Assembly (NCBI GenBank): GCA_030690895.1
Contig: JAUYFQ010000126.1
Coordinates: 1 to 36,242 of the forward strand
Direction of reading: 5' to 3'
DNA length: 36,242 nucleotides
Origin: Sulfuricellaceae bacterium
GTDB lineage: Bacteria; Pseudomonadota; Gammaproteobacteria; Burkholderiales; Sulfuricellaceae
Below are positions 10,228 through 19,200 of this stretch, piece by piece. Each line of letters starts with the position of its first letter. Within the stretch, counting starts at the first letter, position 1. Both the position numbers and the translations under genes were made by a program. The notes under the pieces were generated by a model. That model was not told the origin of the DNA. It searched no databases and saw only the letters and a program-made list of their open reading frames with translations.

Positions 10228-10371
10228 AGGGTGCCCCTAAAAATTCAGATTTCGCCCAAATGCAAGGCGCGGAAGAAATTTTGCAGCGCCGCATATGTTT
10301 GATATGTAAGCAAGAAATTTTTTTTCGCAACGCAGCAGTTGGGATGGAATATGGATTTTTAGAGGCACCCT
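10228..10371. repeat. Fold-back repeat element (about 144 bp, MITE-like)
   Basis: The left end AGGGTGCCCCTAAAAATTCA (from 10228) is an imperfect inverted copy of the right end, which reads GGATTTTTAGAGGCACCCT up to 10371. The inner parts (around 10260-10280 and 10309-10340) are also weakly complementary, so the whole unit could fold into one long hairpin. It fills the gap between the divergent VIT1-type and acyl-ACP synthetase genes. A motif matching its right end recurs at 20970-20985. No open frame or transposase is present. Confidence 0.6.
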
Positions 10372-10434
10372 TCACGTCCTCACTGCTTCATGCGATTCTA
10401 TATCACCACATCATGAGAAAGAGGCCTGAAAAAC

Positions 10435-11985
10435 ATGAGCTCCTATCAGACGGTCTTCAGTGCTTTTCTTGAAGCCATGGCGACCCATGGCCGCAAGACG
10501 CGCCTGGTAGAAGACAAGAACCAGATCGAATATTCCTACGCTGAACTGTTAAAAGCTGCCATGGCACTGGGCAGGCTGGGGTGTCGCCTGGCTAAAAAAG
10601 GGGAAATGCTGGGCGTACTGCTGCCGAACGTGGCCACCACTGTCAACCTGTTTCTGGGACTGAATGCCTTCGGTCGCATCCCGGCCATGCTGAACTATAC
10701 GGCGGGCGCCGAGGCCGTCAACGGTGCCTGCATCGCCGCAGGGGTGCGCTGTATTCTCACCTCGCGCGCCTTCATCGAACAAGCTGAACTAGGTAATTTA
10801 ATTGCCGGGCTGGGGCAATATCGGATCGTCTATCTGGAAGACTTGCGCGGCCAGTTCGGGTGGAAAGACAAACTCTGGCTGATACTGTGGGCTATCCGCT
10901 TCCCGTCACTGGCCGCCGTCAGGATGGAGGAAGAAGACCCCGCCGCGATCCTGTTCACTTCCGGCTCGGAAGGCAAGCCCAAAGGCGTGGTGCTATCGCA
11001 TCGCGCCCTGCTCGCCAATATCGCCCAGATCCGCGCGGTCATCGACATTGCCGCCTCGGACAAATTCTTCAATGCCTTGCCCATGTTTCACGCCTTCGGT
11101 CTCACGGCAGGCACACTGCTGCCCATCCTCAGCGGAGCACGGCTGTACCTGTATCCCTCGCCCCTGCATTACAAAATCATTCCCGAAATGATCCATAAAC
11201 ACCGTTGCACGGTGCTATTCGGCACATCCACCTTTCTCGCCAACTACGCCCGGTTTGCCGGCGATGACGATTTCAGCAGCCTGCGCTACGTCATCGCCGG
11301 CGCAGAAAAACTGGGCGATGAAGTGCGCAAGACCTGGATGGAGCGCTTCGGCATCCCCATTCTGGAAGGCTATGGCGTAACGGAAACCGCCCCGGTGATC
11401 GCCGTCAATACCCCGCGAGATAGCCGGGCAGGTAGCGTAGGCAAAATTCTGCCGGGTATGGAAGCCCACATCGAACCCGTTTCCGGCATCGAATGCGGCG
11501 GGCGCCTGCACGTTCGCGGTCCTAACCTGATGTCGGGCTACCTGCGCGCTGGGCGCATTGGTCAACCCGGCGTGCTTCAGCCGCCGGGCTCGGAGGCTTG
11601 CGGCTCCGGCTGGCACGATACCGGCGATGTCGTCGACATTGACGTCGATGGCTTTTTGTTTATCAAGGGTCGGGTCAAACGCTTCGCCAAGGTAGCCGGT
11701 GAAATGGTTTCGCTTGAAATCGCAGAAAAAATCGCCGCGCAAGCCGATCCAACCGCTACCCATGCCGCTTCCTACATCGCAGATGAGCAGCGCGGCGAAT
11801 GCATCCTGCTGTTTACCACGGCTCACGAACTCAAGCGCGAGGCGCTGCTCGACGCCGCACGCAAGCTTGGCGCACCTGAAATTGCCGTACCGAGAAAAAT
11901 CATACGCATAGAAGAAATCCCGCTGCTCGGCAGCGGAAAAACCGACTATGTCACACTCCACAAAATGGCGGAGGCGACGGCCTGA
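10435..11985 (+). CDS. aas: Aas-type acyl-ACP synthetase (AMP-binding domain without the acyltransferase domain)
   Basis: The 516-residue AMP-forming synthetase closely resembles the C-terminal half of E. coli Aas. It has the phosphate loop LFTSGSEGKPKGVVLSH (near 170), LPMFHAFGLT, LYPSPLHY, the A5 motif ILEGYGVTETAP (near 315), WHDTGDVVDID and the C-terminal GSGKTDYVTL lysine. Aas couples fatty acid to ACP and then reacylates lysophospholipids. The PlsC-like acyltransferase domain and the LplT flippase domain are missing, so this protein should only activate fatty acids. AGAGG lies about ten bases before the ATG at 10435. No acyltransferase gene adjoins it. The enzyme class is confident; the use of ACP rather than CoA is inferred from the Aas similarity. 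Confidence 0.85.
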   Translation: MSSYQTVFSAFLEAMATHGRKTRLVEDKNQIEYSYAELLKAAMALGRLGCRLAKKGEMLGVLLPNVATTVNLFLGLNAFGRIPAMLNYTAGAEAVNGACIAAGVRCILTSRAFIEQAELGNLIAGLGQYRIVYLEDLRGQFGWKDKLWLILWAIRFPSLAAVRMEEEDPAAILFTSGSEGKPKGVVLSHRALLANIAQIRAVIDIAASDKFFNALPMFHAFGLTAGTLLPILSGARLYLYPSPLHYKIIPEMIHKHRCTVLFGTSTFLANYARFAGDDDFSSLRYVIAGAEKLGDEVRKTWMERFGIPILEGYGVTETAPVIAVNTPRDSRAGSVGKILPGMEAHIEPVSGIECGGRLHVRGPNLMSGYLRAGRIGQPGVLQPPGSEACGSGWHDTGDVVDIDVDGFLFIKGRVKRFAKVAGEMVSLEIAEKIAAQADPTATHAASYIADEQRGECILLFTTAHELKREALLDAARKLGAPEIAVPRKIIRIEEIPLLGSGKTDYVTLHKMAEATA

Positions 11986-12346
11986 CAAGCTGTTCAATTC
12001 AACCTAAAAACCGTATTCGAACCACGGGGCACACGGGGATCACGGGGAAAGCCATGGGGTTTGGCGCTTGACATGGCTCACCCATTTGGTGATAGGGAAA
12101 ATCGTGTAACACATTGATTTTTCCCCGTGATCCCCGTGTGCCCCGTGGTTAACTGAGTTTTACAGGTTCAATCCCGTTCCTGCCAGCCTGTCCAAACGGA
12201 CATCAGGAAAATCCTGAGCAAAATTTCGGGAAAACCGCAGCCGCCAGCAGTGTCTTCCCCTATAAATTTCTTTTATTTCTTCCGAATCAGGATGATAATG
12301 CCCTGATACACAAACTTTGTTGCTGTTGGCATTCACAGGAATCCTC
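11986..12346. other. Intergenic region between aas-like gene and diguanylate cyclase gene
   Basis: This 361-bp gap holds the 9-bp-unit palindrome at 12020-12150, followed by the flank AACTGAGTTTTA. The remaining stretch (about 12165-12335) becomes AT-rich near 12260 and presumably contains the promoter of the downstream four-gene operon. I could not pick a convincing -35/-10 pair. No small gene was recognised. Confidence 0.5.
12020..12150. repeat. Palindromic element with three 9-bp CACGGGG-type units per arm (copy 1)
   Basis: The left arm (12020-12050) is three CACGGGG units with two-base spacers. The right arm (12118-12150) is its perfect inverted copy, giving about 31 bp of pairing. The loop contains, on the minus strand, the 20-mer CCCTATCACCAAATGGGTGA (12097-12078), which is itself a small hairpin (TCACC/GGTGA). 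The right arm is followed by TTAACTGAGTTTT. A second copy with CACGAAA units lies at 27345-27475. Confidence 0.75.
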
Positions 12347-13333
12347 GTGGAACTCTTGAAAATGAATCTGGCCATCGAGCCGGATTTGCAGAATTTCGTC
12401 CAGTTTATTCTGGCCGCCACCAGCGGGCTGGGGGGAGAGCCATTTCCAACCACACTGGCCACGCTGGCGTTGATTCCCGCCTTGCGCGAGGCCGGTGCGG
12501 CCAGCGGCTATCCCCTTCCGGTTACCCTCGAACTGAGTGACAAAAAACTTGAGGTCGCCTGGGGCGAGAATAACCTCCGACAAACGCTTGCAACTTTCCG
12601 GCATCAACCCGCTACCGAGATAGCCGACAGCTTGCGTCAGCAGTTTCTGCAATCCACCGCCAGCATTGACCCGGAACTGTTGCTCAAGCGCAACCGCGAA
12701 ATGGAAGCCTTCCTGAACGAAACCAAGGCGCGCGCAGAACGCGAAATGGAGGCGGTGCAACAGGCACTCCAAGACCAGCAGAACGAACTGGCAGACTCGA
12801 TCCGTCAGGCTCATACGGACGCCTTGACCGGGCTTTTGAACCGCCGCGCCTATGACGAGAAGCTGGCGCATGGTTTTGGCCGGGTCATGCGACAAAAAAC
12901 CGAGCCGTTCTCGCTGATATTGTTTGACCTGGACTTTTTCAAGGAAATCAATGACACCCACGGTCACCAGTTCGGCGACGAATACCTGAAAAAAATGGCC
13001 AAAGCCATCACCTCCAGCATCCGGCGCGAAGTGGATTACGCTTTCCGTTTTGGCGGTGACGAGTTCGCTGCCATCATCCATGCCGACAAGCAGATCGCCA
13101 GTGAAAAAGCCCGTCAAATATTGACGGCCATGAACAACAAGGTCAGTATCGGCATTGCTTCGATGTCCCCGCAAGAACCCTTTATCGGCGACCTGGAAGC
13201 GTTTATTCATCAAGCGGATGATGCGCTGTATCACGCCAAGAAAACCGGGCGCGGCCGAATCGCCAGCGGACGTCCGGATACGCGTGGCGAGATCATCTGG
13301 GACGAAATTACTCCCGAGAAAGTTGCGGCTTGA
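12347..13333 (+). CDS. Diguanylate cyclase (GGDEF) with uncharacterised N-terminal domain, stressosome-linked
   Basis: The C-terminal GGDEF domain (about 155-315) is intact: DALTGLLNRRAYDEKL, FDLDFFKEINDTHGHQFGD, and FGGDEF with the GGDEF residues at 236-240. The inhibitory site R227-E-V-D230 stands five residues before it, so c-di-GMP synthesis with product inhibition is expected. The first 95 residues form a domain I do not recognise, followed by a coiled coil (about 108-150). A GTG start at 12347 is chosen for its ACAGGA six bases upstream; ATG 12362 is the alternative. No membrane segment is seen. The gene overlaps the next one, and the operon partners suggest that its N-terminal part is controlled by an RsbT-like kinase module. 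Confidence 0.88.
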   Translation: MELLKMNLAIEPDLQNFVQFILAATSGLGGEPFPTTLATLALIPALREAGAASGYPLPVTLELSDKKLEVAWGENNLRQTLATFRHQPATEIADSLRQQFLQSTASIDPELLLKRNREMEAFLNETKARAEREMEAVQQALQDQQNELADSIRQAHTDALTGLLNRRAYDEKLAHGFGRVMRQKTEPFSLILFDLDFFKEINDTHGHQFGDEYLKKMAKAITSSIRREVDYAFRFGGDEFAAIIHADKQIASEKARQILTAMNNKVSIGIASMSPQEPFIGDLEAFIHQADDALYHAKKTGRGRIASGRPDTRGEIIWDEITPEKVAA

Positions 13334-14400
13334 AGTTTGATTTATTCCAGGATCGTCTGATAGACGGGCACGATAGCTGCAAGCTCCTTTACAACACCCA
13401 TATCGATAGCGACAGCGCCGGCATTCTGTTGCGCTCACGCCTGTCCGCGACCGCCAGGCGCATGGGGTTTTCTGACCATCAGCGCGAAAAAATGGAACTG
13501 GTGGCCGCCGAACTGGCCAGCAACCAGTCAAAATATGCCGGTGGGCGGGGCTTTTTGCAAATATGGCAGCAAGCCGAATCACTGGACTTGTTCGCCCTCG
13601 ACTACGGCCCAGGCATTCAGGATCTCTCCATGGCCCAGGCTGACGGATTTTCGACTGCCAACACGCTGGGCAAGGGCTTGGGCAGCCTGCAGCGCCTGTC
13701 GGACGAGTCCGGAATTTACTCGCGTCCTCAGAACGGCTTGAACAGCAACAACGGCTGGCATGGGACCGCGTGCTGGGCCAGATTCAACCTGAACAAACTT
13801 GGCAAACCGCCGGAAAACAAGGGTGCGCAGGTAGAAATCGGCCTGTTCTCGCGCGCCTTGTCAGACGAGCGCTACAACGGCGACCATATCTATCTTAGAG
13901 CCGAGCAGGGAAAGTTAAGGTGCCTGCATCTGGATGGACTGGGGCACGGACAGGAAGCGGAGCTGGCCAGCAGCGGCCTGGCGCAGCATTTGCTCCTCGC
14001 GGCGCCGATCACTGAGACACTGGAAATCATTGATCGCGAGCTCAAATCCAGACGTGGTGCGGTTGCCATACTTGCTGAACTGGATTCCACCACGCATCAA
14101 ATCCAGGTTGCCGGCGTTGGCGACATGCATGCACTGCTCAGCCAGCAAGATGACTTGCAAAGCCTGTTATTCGCGCCAGGCATACTGGGCAAGGAGCACA
14201 AAACGCCCGTCGTCAGTACGCTACCGATCAGCCCGAAGGCCGTTTTCATCACAGCGAGCGACGGCATTCGTCGCAGCGGGCTGGAGACGACATTACCCGG
14301 ACTGTTTCTGCAACATCCCCAACTGGCCGCCTACGTGCTGGGCAACGTCATGGGGCGAGTTGTAGATGACCAATCCATTTGCGTCATCCGGACTAAATAA
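13330..14400 (+). CDS. RsbT-like HATPase fused to SpoIIE/RsbX-like PP2C phosphatase
   Basis: This is a two-domain, 356-residue protein. Residues about 20-150 are a GHKL kinase of the RsbT/RsbW class: N-box ELASNQSKYAGG (61-72), G1 DYGPGI (91-96) and G2 GKGLGSL (114-120). Residues about 165-350 are a small PP2C/SpoIIE phosphatase: NGD (183-185), DGLGHG (202-207), SDGIRRSG and a terminal DDQSICVI. In B. subtilis, RsbT phosphorylates the stressosome proteins RsbR and RsbS, and RsbX removes the phosphates. Here both activities seem joined in one chain. The start is a TTG at 13330 that overlaps the stop of the cyclase gene, implying coupled translation. Domain calls are firm; substrates are inferred from the RsbR- and RsbS-like genes that follow. 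Confidence 0.86.
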   Translation: MKFDLFQDRLIDGHDSCKLLYNTHIDSDSAGILLRSRLSATARRMGFSDHQREKMELVAAELASNQSKYAGGRGFLQIWQQAESLDLFALDYGPGIQDLSMAQADGFSTANTLGKGLGSLQRLSDESGIYSRPQNGLNSNNGWHGTACWARFNLNKLGKPPENKGAQVEIGLFSRALSDERYNGDHIYLRAEQGKLRCLHLDGLGHGQEAELASSGLAQHLLLAAPITETLEIIDRELKSRRGAVAILAELDSTTHQIQVAGVGDMHALLSQQDDLQSLLFAPGILGKEHKTPVVSTLPISPKAVFITASDGIRRSGLETTLPGLFLQHPQLAAYVLGNVMGRVVDDQSICVIRTK

Positions 14401-14417
14401 TATTTCAAGGAGATACC

Positions 14418-15287
14418 ATGGCCACAGATAACGCAAAAGCAATCCTGATCGAGCAGCTCAAACTTCAGATCGGCAATATTTCTTCCGCTATCGAAAAGCA
14501 GGGGCAATCCGTTTTCGGAAGCAGCAATCTCCTGAGTACAGACGAAATCACTGACTTCAGCCTTGAGTTTCTCGAACTGATGGTCATGCTGCTCAACAGC
14601 TCTGACTTGCAGGACCGCCGTCAGCCAACTTTCCGCGCCATCAGCGCCTTTTTCAATAATATGTCGCGCCAGATTCTGGTGCGCGGCGGAAAAATGGAAG
14701 ACCTGGTGCGCTACATCCAGTTTCTGCAGCGCAGTTTTATCGAAGCCCTGCAGGAGGACTCAAGCATCAGCGTTGACGATACCCGTTCGATTCTGCTGCT
14801 GCTCTCCAGCCTGTTCAACGAACTGACGCTGGAAGTCTTCCAGACCTACCTGGGTGAAAAGGAAAGCACCATCGAGGCGCAGCAAAATGAATTGCGCGAA
14901 ACCGCCACGCCGATTACTGAAATCTGGGACGGCGTGCTGACGCTCCCCATCATTGGCATGCTTGATTCCAGCCGCACCATGCTGGTCATGGAAGCGCTGC
15001 TGAACCGGATCGCCAGCGAACGCGCCTCCGCCGTGGTGATGGATGTGACCGGCGTGCGCAGCATCGACTCACAGGTTTCTCACCATCTCATCCAGATGGT
15101 GCGCGCCATTCAACTGATGGGTGCTGACGCCATTCTCACCGGCATCCGCCCGGAAATCGCCCGCGCCCTGACCAGCCTGAACATTGACCTTGGCAGCGTC
15201 ACCACCCGCGCCACGCTTTCCGATGGTCTCAAGGAAGCATTCCGCCGCCTCAACATTCAAGTCACGACAACCGGCCAGCGCCAATGA
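14418..15287 (+). CDS. RsbR-like stressosome protein (C-terminal STAS domain)
   Basis: The 289-residue product has an all-helical N-terminal sensor-like region (about 1-160) and a C-terminal STAS domain (about 168-280). The STAS part reads TEIWDGVLTLPIIGMLDSSR, DVTGVRSIDSQVSHHLIQ and GIRPEIARALTSLNIDL, very like the RsbR paralogues that form the stressosome shell. The first phospho-acceptor position (Thr171 in B. subtilis RsbR) is Ser218. The second acceptor position, normally a Thr just after GIRPEIA, appears to be Ala250. The ATG at 14418 has AAGGAG upstream, and the stop overlaps the next start by ATGA. The input signal of the N-terminal domain is unknown. RsbR-family membership is confident. 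Confidence 0.87.
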   Translation: MATDNAKAILIEQLKLQIGNISSAIEKQGQSVFGSSNLLSTDEITDFSLEFLELMVMLLNSSDLQDRRQPTFRAISAFFNNMSRQILVRGGKMEDLVRYIQFLQRSFIEALQEDSSISVDDTRSILLLLSSLFNELTLEVFQTYLGEKESTIEAQQNELRETATPITEIWDGVLTLPIIGMLDSSRTMLVMEALLNRIASERASAVVMDVTGVRSIDSQVSHHLIQMVRAIQLMGADAILTGIRPEIARALTSLNIDLGSVTTRATLSDGLKEAFRRLNIQVTTTGQRQ

Positions 15288-15622
15288 CCCGTCCTACCGG
15301 CTACCATCTGACCCCTATCGGGAAGGGCAACTACCTGCTCGAGCCAACGACCAGCCTTGATATCGGAGATCTCGATGATTTGCTGGTTGAAGTCCTTCAG
15401 ATTCTGCAAAAAGGGCGCGCGCGCAAGTTGTACTATGATCTCGCCAGCCTGCCGCTGATCGAACCTCGTTATTACCATTGGCTAAACAGCCTGGCGCTGG
15501 CATGCACTGCCATCAACGTCAGCATGGCCTGCCTCCACATGCAACCCACCGCCGCCTTCGCGCTGGCCAGCTACATCCAGGCAAGCCCGGCCTTCAAGGT
15601 CGAGCGGGATGTCCGAGAGTAG
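15284..15622 (+). CDS. RsbS-like single STAS-domain protein lacking the phospho-acceptor serine
   Basis: This 112-residue protein is weakly STAS-like: a beta start (GNYLLEPTTSLDIGDLD), the strand KLYYDLASLPLI, then a helix and a further strand. By size and position it should be the RsbS scaffold of the module. Where RsbS has an Asp-Ser pair (Ser59 is phosphorylated by RsbT in B. subtilis), this protein has Glu60-Pro61, so phospho-control at that point looks lost. It starts inside the stop of the RsbR-like gene (ATGA overlap at 15284-15287), implying tight co-translation. It is the last gene of the four-gene unit. The STAS call is moderate because the sequence is divergent. Confidence 0.7.
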   Translation: MTRPTGYHLTPIGKGNYLLEPTTSLDIGDLDDLLVEVLQILQKGRARKLYYDLASLPLIEPRYYHWLNSLALACTAINVSMACLHMQPTAAFALASYIQASPAFKVERDVRE

Positions 15623-15682
15623 GAGGCGCAAGTCGCATTGCCGCCAGCGTCCGAGCCTGGCCTGCTGACTTGTTGGTGTTCA

Positions 15683-15973
15683 TCATTTGCCAACTTCCTT
15701 TTTGTGTCGCACAGCCAGAATGGTGACAGCTTCACCATCGAAGCGATACCGCGCCACATAGCCGCTATCGCCAAAGTCGATCAACCATTCGCGGTACTCG
15801 TCCGGCATGTCTTCAATGGGACGGCCAATCTGTGGCTGAAGCTCGAGCACCTGAACGGCCTTCATGATGGCTTCGCCTGATCGCCTGGCTGCGACTGGAT
15901 TTTTTGGCAGAAAAAACACCCGCAACCGTTGGAGGTCGCGGATTGCGCCGGGTGCCTATCTCACTCGTGGCAT
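15683..15973 (-). pseudogene. ParE/RelE-type toxin gene inactivated by an amber codon at codon 6
   Basis: From the ATG at 15973 the frame reads M-P-R-V-R, then TAG (15958-15956), then APGAIRDLQRLRVFFLPKNP, EDMPDEYREWLIDFGDSGY and FDGEAVTILAVRHKKEVGK to a stop at 15683. This matches a ParE-family toxin that normally begins M-x-R-x-R-L and runs about 96 residues without interruption. The single stop interrupts the first strand, so no full toxin can be made. A TTG at 15925 could restart translation but would omit the first helix. The gene overlaps the end of the antitoxin gene by 13 bp, the normal arrangement for this pair. The family call comes from recalled family sequences. Confidence 0.8.
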
Positions 15974-16140
15974 ACGGGCGCGGGCAGCTCGTTGTCCGCG
16001 CCCCAACTGGCAAGCCACGCATCAACTTCCCCAGCGGTCGCGTGCAAGCCTGTTTCCTGATATTCCTCCCACGCCTTGATAGCGTCTTGCCGGAAGGCTT
16101 CGAGCTTGACGGACATAGGTCTCGCGGTGGCAACAATCAT
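15961..16140 (-). pseudogene. Ribbon-helix-helix (CopG-like) antitoxin with an apparent internal deletion
   Basis: The open frame of 59 residues starts at 16140 with GGGGGA upstream. It begins like RHH antitoxins (ATARPMSVKLE) but jumps straight to AFRQDAIKAWEEYQETGLH, the toxin-binding tail. Relatives carry about 35-40 residues between these parts, containing the two DNA-binding helices and a run like REAIxQYVEREEKRE. The deletion keeps the frame and leaves the C-terminal tail ending PAPVCHE. The product could not form an RHH dimer and so should not bind its operator. Its partner toxin gene is also broken. A short functional antitoxin fragment cannot be excluded. Confidence 0.72.
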
Positions 16141-16212
16141 GGCATGTTCCCCCACTTTCGTTAGTCGTAGGTAATACCTTACCACGCTTCACTCTTCACG
16201 TTAAAAACCGAA

Positions 16213-19200
16213 TCAACGCGCCAGATTCAACGCCAGCAGCCGCCTCAAAATTTCCTCGTCGGGCATGTCCGGCGTGTAATCCTCCCAGCCATAAGCCAGC
16301 GCCACGGCGGCATCCAGCGTTTTGTGCGCATTGTCCAGCCAAGCGGGGCGGGCGTTGTAGAGGTTGGTGAGGGTGCGTTTTTTCAACTCCACCTCATGGC
16401 CGGGTTTGGCGACTGGACGTAGCGGATAACCGGCTTTTTCCTCCTCTGGCGTGCGCACCCAGTCCACCCACTCGGGCGGGTTGAGCCAGGTTTCGCGGAG
16501 CTGGTTCAAGGCTTTGGCGGCTTGGGCGATATTTTCGGCAGCACAGCTTTCCTCCTCGCCTAAGCTTACCCCCTCCCCAACCCCTCCCCCGAGGGGAGAG
16601 GGGCTTGATGGCGTCAGGCCAGCGGGGAAGGGGAAGGTTTCAAAGGTGGTGGTGGGGGTGTAGCGGGGGCGATCTTCCAGCGAAGTGCCCAAGCGCAGCG
16701 ACCACAGCTCATGAAAGCGCGAATGCAGAATGCCGAAGGTGGTGTCGTCGGAACGGGCGATAATCACAAGCTGCCCATCACAGATAACGGGCGGCCTCAG
16801 CCAGTCAAACAAGCGATATTTTGCAACTCTTGGTGTCGCGATAAATCTCGGCAAATTTTTCGTAGCTTCGCGTAGGTCTGGAGCCGGTCGAGCATGCAGC
16901 CACCAGCGGCTACGTTCAAGCAGGTTGTTCACTTCATCCCGCGCTGGCTTTACGTGCTCCAGTACCTGCTGAAATGGAGCTTCATATAAGGATGCCTCGA
17001 CTTCCGGCATGTTCAAGCCAAAATCAACGATCCAGCTATCCGAAGGGCGGCGCGTTACATCCAAACCATTTCGCCAAGGCAGAACCACATCGGAATTTGG
17101 CCTGCCATTGGGATTGCCCCCACTACGCAGCCACTCGCGTGCCTGAACCCCAGAAACATCGAACTGCCCCTTTTTCATTCCACCAATAAAGGCAACACCT
17201 TTGTTTTCCTTGAGCGGTCTGGCTTGCGTTAAATCCATCCCGCCACCGGCGTGGTTTAACGGGGTGGCGGTCAGGTCGGCATGGATAGCGGCAACCGACT
17301 GGCCATCGAGGGAGGCGCCTTTTGTGGGAGCGCCGCCCTCGGCGCGATTTTCACCTGCGGCATCGCGGCGGGGCGCCGCTCCCACATTGCCGAAGCACAC
17401 CAGCGACACACGCACCGCCGCGCCCTGGTTAATCCATTCCTCGTCGCTCCATGCCTCGAAGATGACAAGCTTACCCCCATCCCCCTCCCCGCCACCCCCA
17501 TGAAGGGGGAGGTGTGTTGCTCCCTCCCCGTCAAGGGGAGGGTTGGGGTGGGGATGGGTTGCCAATATGCGATCCAGCACTTTCCTGTTTGCGCCGCCAC
17601 GTATCGAATTGGTTGCCACCAATCCTGCCGAAGCGGCCTTGCCCTGCTCAATGTGGGCGCGGGATTTCTCAAACCAGTAGGTCACCAGATCCGCGCCACC
17701 GGGAACGCGGCCTTGATACAGCTTGCGCAGGCGGTTAACGTAATCGTCGCCCAGTTCGCCACGCATTTTCTTGTCCCCCAAAAATGGCGGATTCCCCACG
17801 ATCACATCACAGACCGGCCATTCGGCTTCACTGGCTAATGGCTGATCGCTGACGGCTGAAAACTCCAAAATCGCATCCCGATGTTCAATGCCTTCCAACG
17901 ATTTCAATATCGGGTTGCGGGATATTTCCAGCCCGTTGCGACGACACCATTGAATGTCGCCTATCCATACCGTCACTCTTGCCAGTTCGGCGGCGAATTC
18001 GTTGATTTCGATGCCGAGGATGTTGTGCGGCCCGGTTTGCATGGCGATTTCGGCGGGGAGCCCCAGTTCCTGAGCTTCGAGGCTGACCTGTTTTTCCACG
18101 TCGCGCAGGGCTTTGAGGGCGAGGTAGAGAAAGTTTCCCGAACCGCAGGCGGGGTCGAGCACTTTGAACTGGTTAAGCCTGAGCAGAAAGCCTTGCCAGG
18201 TGGCGCGGGATTTTTTGGAATTGCCAACGGCGCTCCCCCTCCCCAACCCTCCCCCAAAGGGAGAGGGGGCTGTGGACAAGGGCGATTGTTTTGATATGAC
18301 GGCTTTGACTATTTCCCATTCGGCCAGTAGCGGCTCGGTAATCAGCGGGGTAATCAGCTTGGCTATGGTGGCGGTGTCGGTGTAGTGCGCGCCCAGTGGG
18401 GCACGGGCGGCAGGATCCAAGCCGCGTTCAAACAGGGTGCCGAAAATGGTGGGGTCGATGCCGCGCCAGTCCATGTCGGCGGCGGCGTGGTACAAAATAT
18501 CAAGGTCGGATTCAGCCAGTTCGGGCACGTCTATCGCGCTGAACAGGCCGCCATTGAACCAGGCGATGTCGTGGTCGCCATACTCTCCGCCGATTTTTTG
18601 CTGCATGGCGGTGAAGATTTTGGCGATGCGCCGGGCGGCTCGGTCGGTGTCCGTCCCGGCGTTTTTCAGGATTTCGGTGAAGACGTTGCCGGGGAGCAGG
18701 GCTTCGTCTTCGGCAAACATGCAGAACAGGCATTGCACCAGAAAATGCGCCACCCGCTGGCCGTCCAGGCCGCGTGTCCGCATGGCTTTGGCGAGGCTGG
18801 AGAACTGCCCGGCGGCTTCGGCGGTAATCGCGGCGGTGGATTTTTCCGGGCGCAGTTTTTCGGGTTCGGTGAAGACCCAGCGTAAGGTTTGCAGTTTGCT
18901 GGGGTCGGTCAGTTCTGCGATGCAGATTTCACGCGCTTGGTCGGGGTAGCCGGTGAAGGCGGTGTGAATGATGATGCGTTCGCGGTCGCACACAACCAGC
19001 AGAGGCGGGCTGTCGAGTTGCAGGGCGTAGTCGGTGAGCTGTTTGAGCGCGGCATTCAGGTCGCGCCCCGGCTTTTTGTTTTCCCAGCCGAAATGGCCGC
19101 GTTTCCAGACATCCGCCCAGCCGTCTCCTCCGCCAGATTTTTTAGCGCCGCGCTCGAAGCAGTAGTTTTCCGGGTCGCGTGGTTTGTCCACGCCCAGCAG

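Noticed and set aside
12020-12150. Periodic units suggesting a CRISPR array (also at 27345)
   Set aside because: Units are 9 bp with two-base spacers and form inverted arms; no unique spacers of 30-40 bp and no cas genes.
12287-13582. A 431-codon open frame antisense to the diguanylate cyclase gene
   Set aside because: The sense frame has complete GGDEF motifs; the antisense product shows none.
17281-17838. Plus-strand frames across the MmeI-like gene
   Set aside because: They are opened by the palindromic GC-rich repeats; the minus-strand frame carries the conserved motifs.
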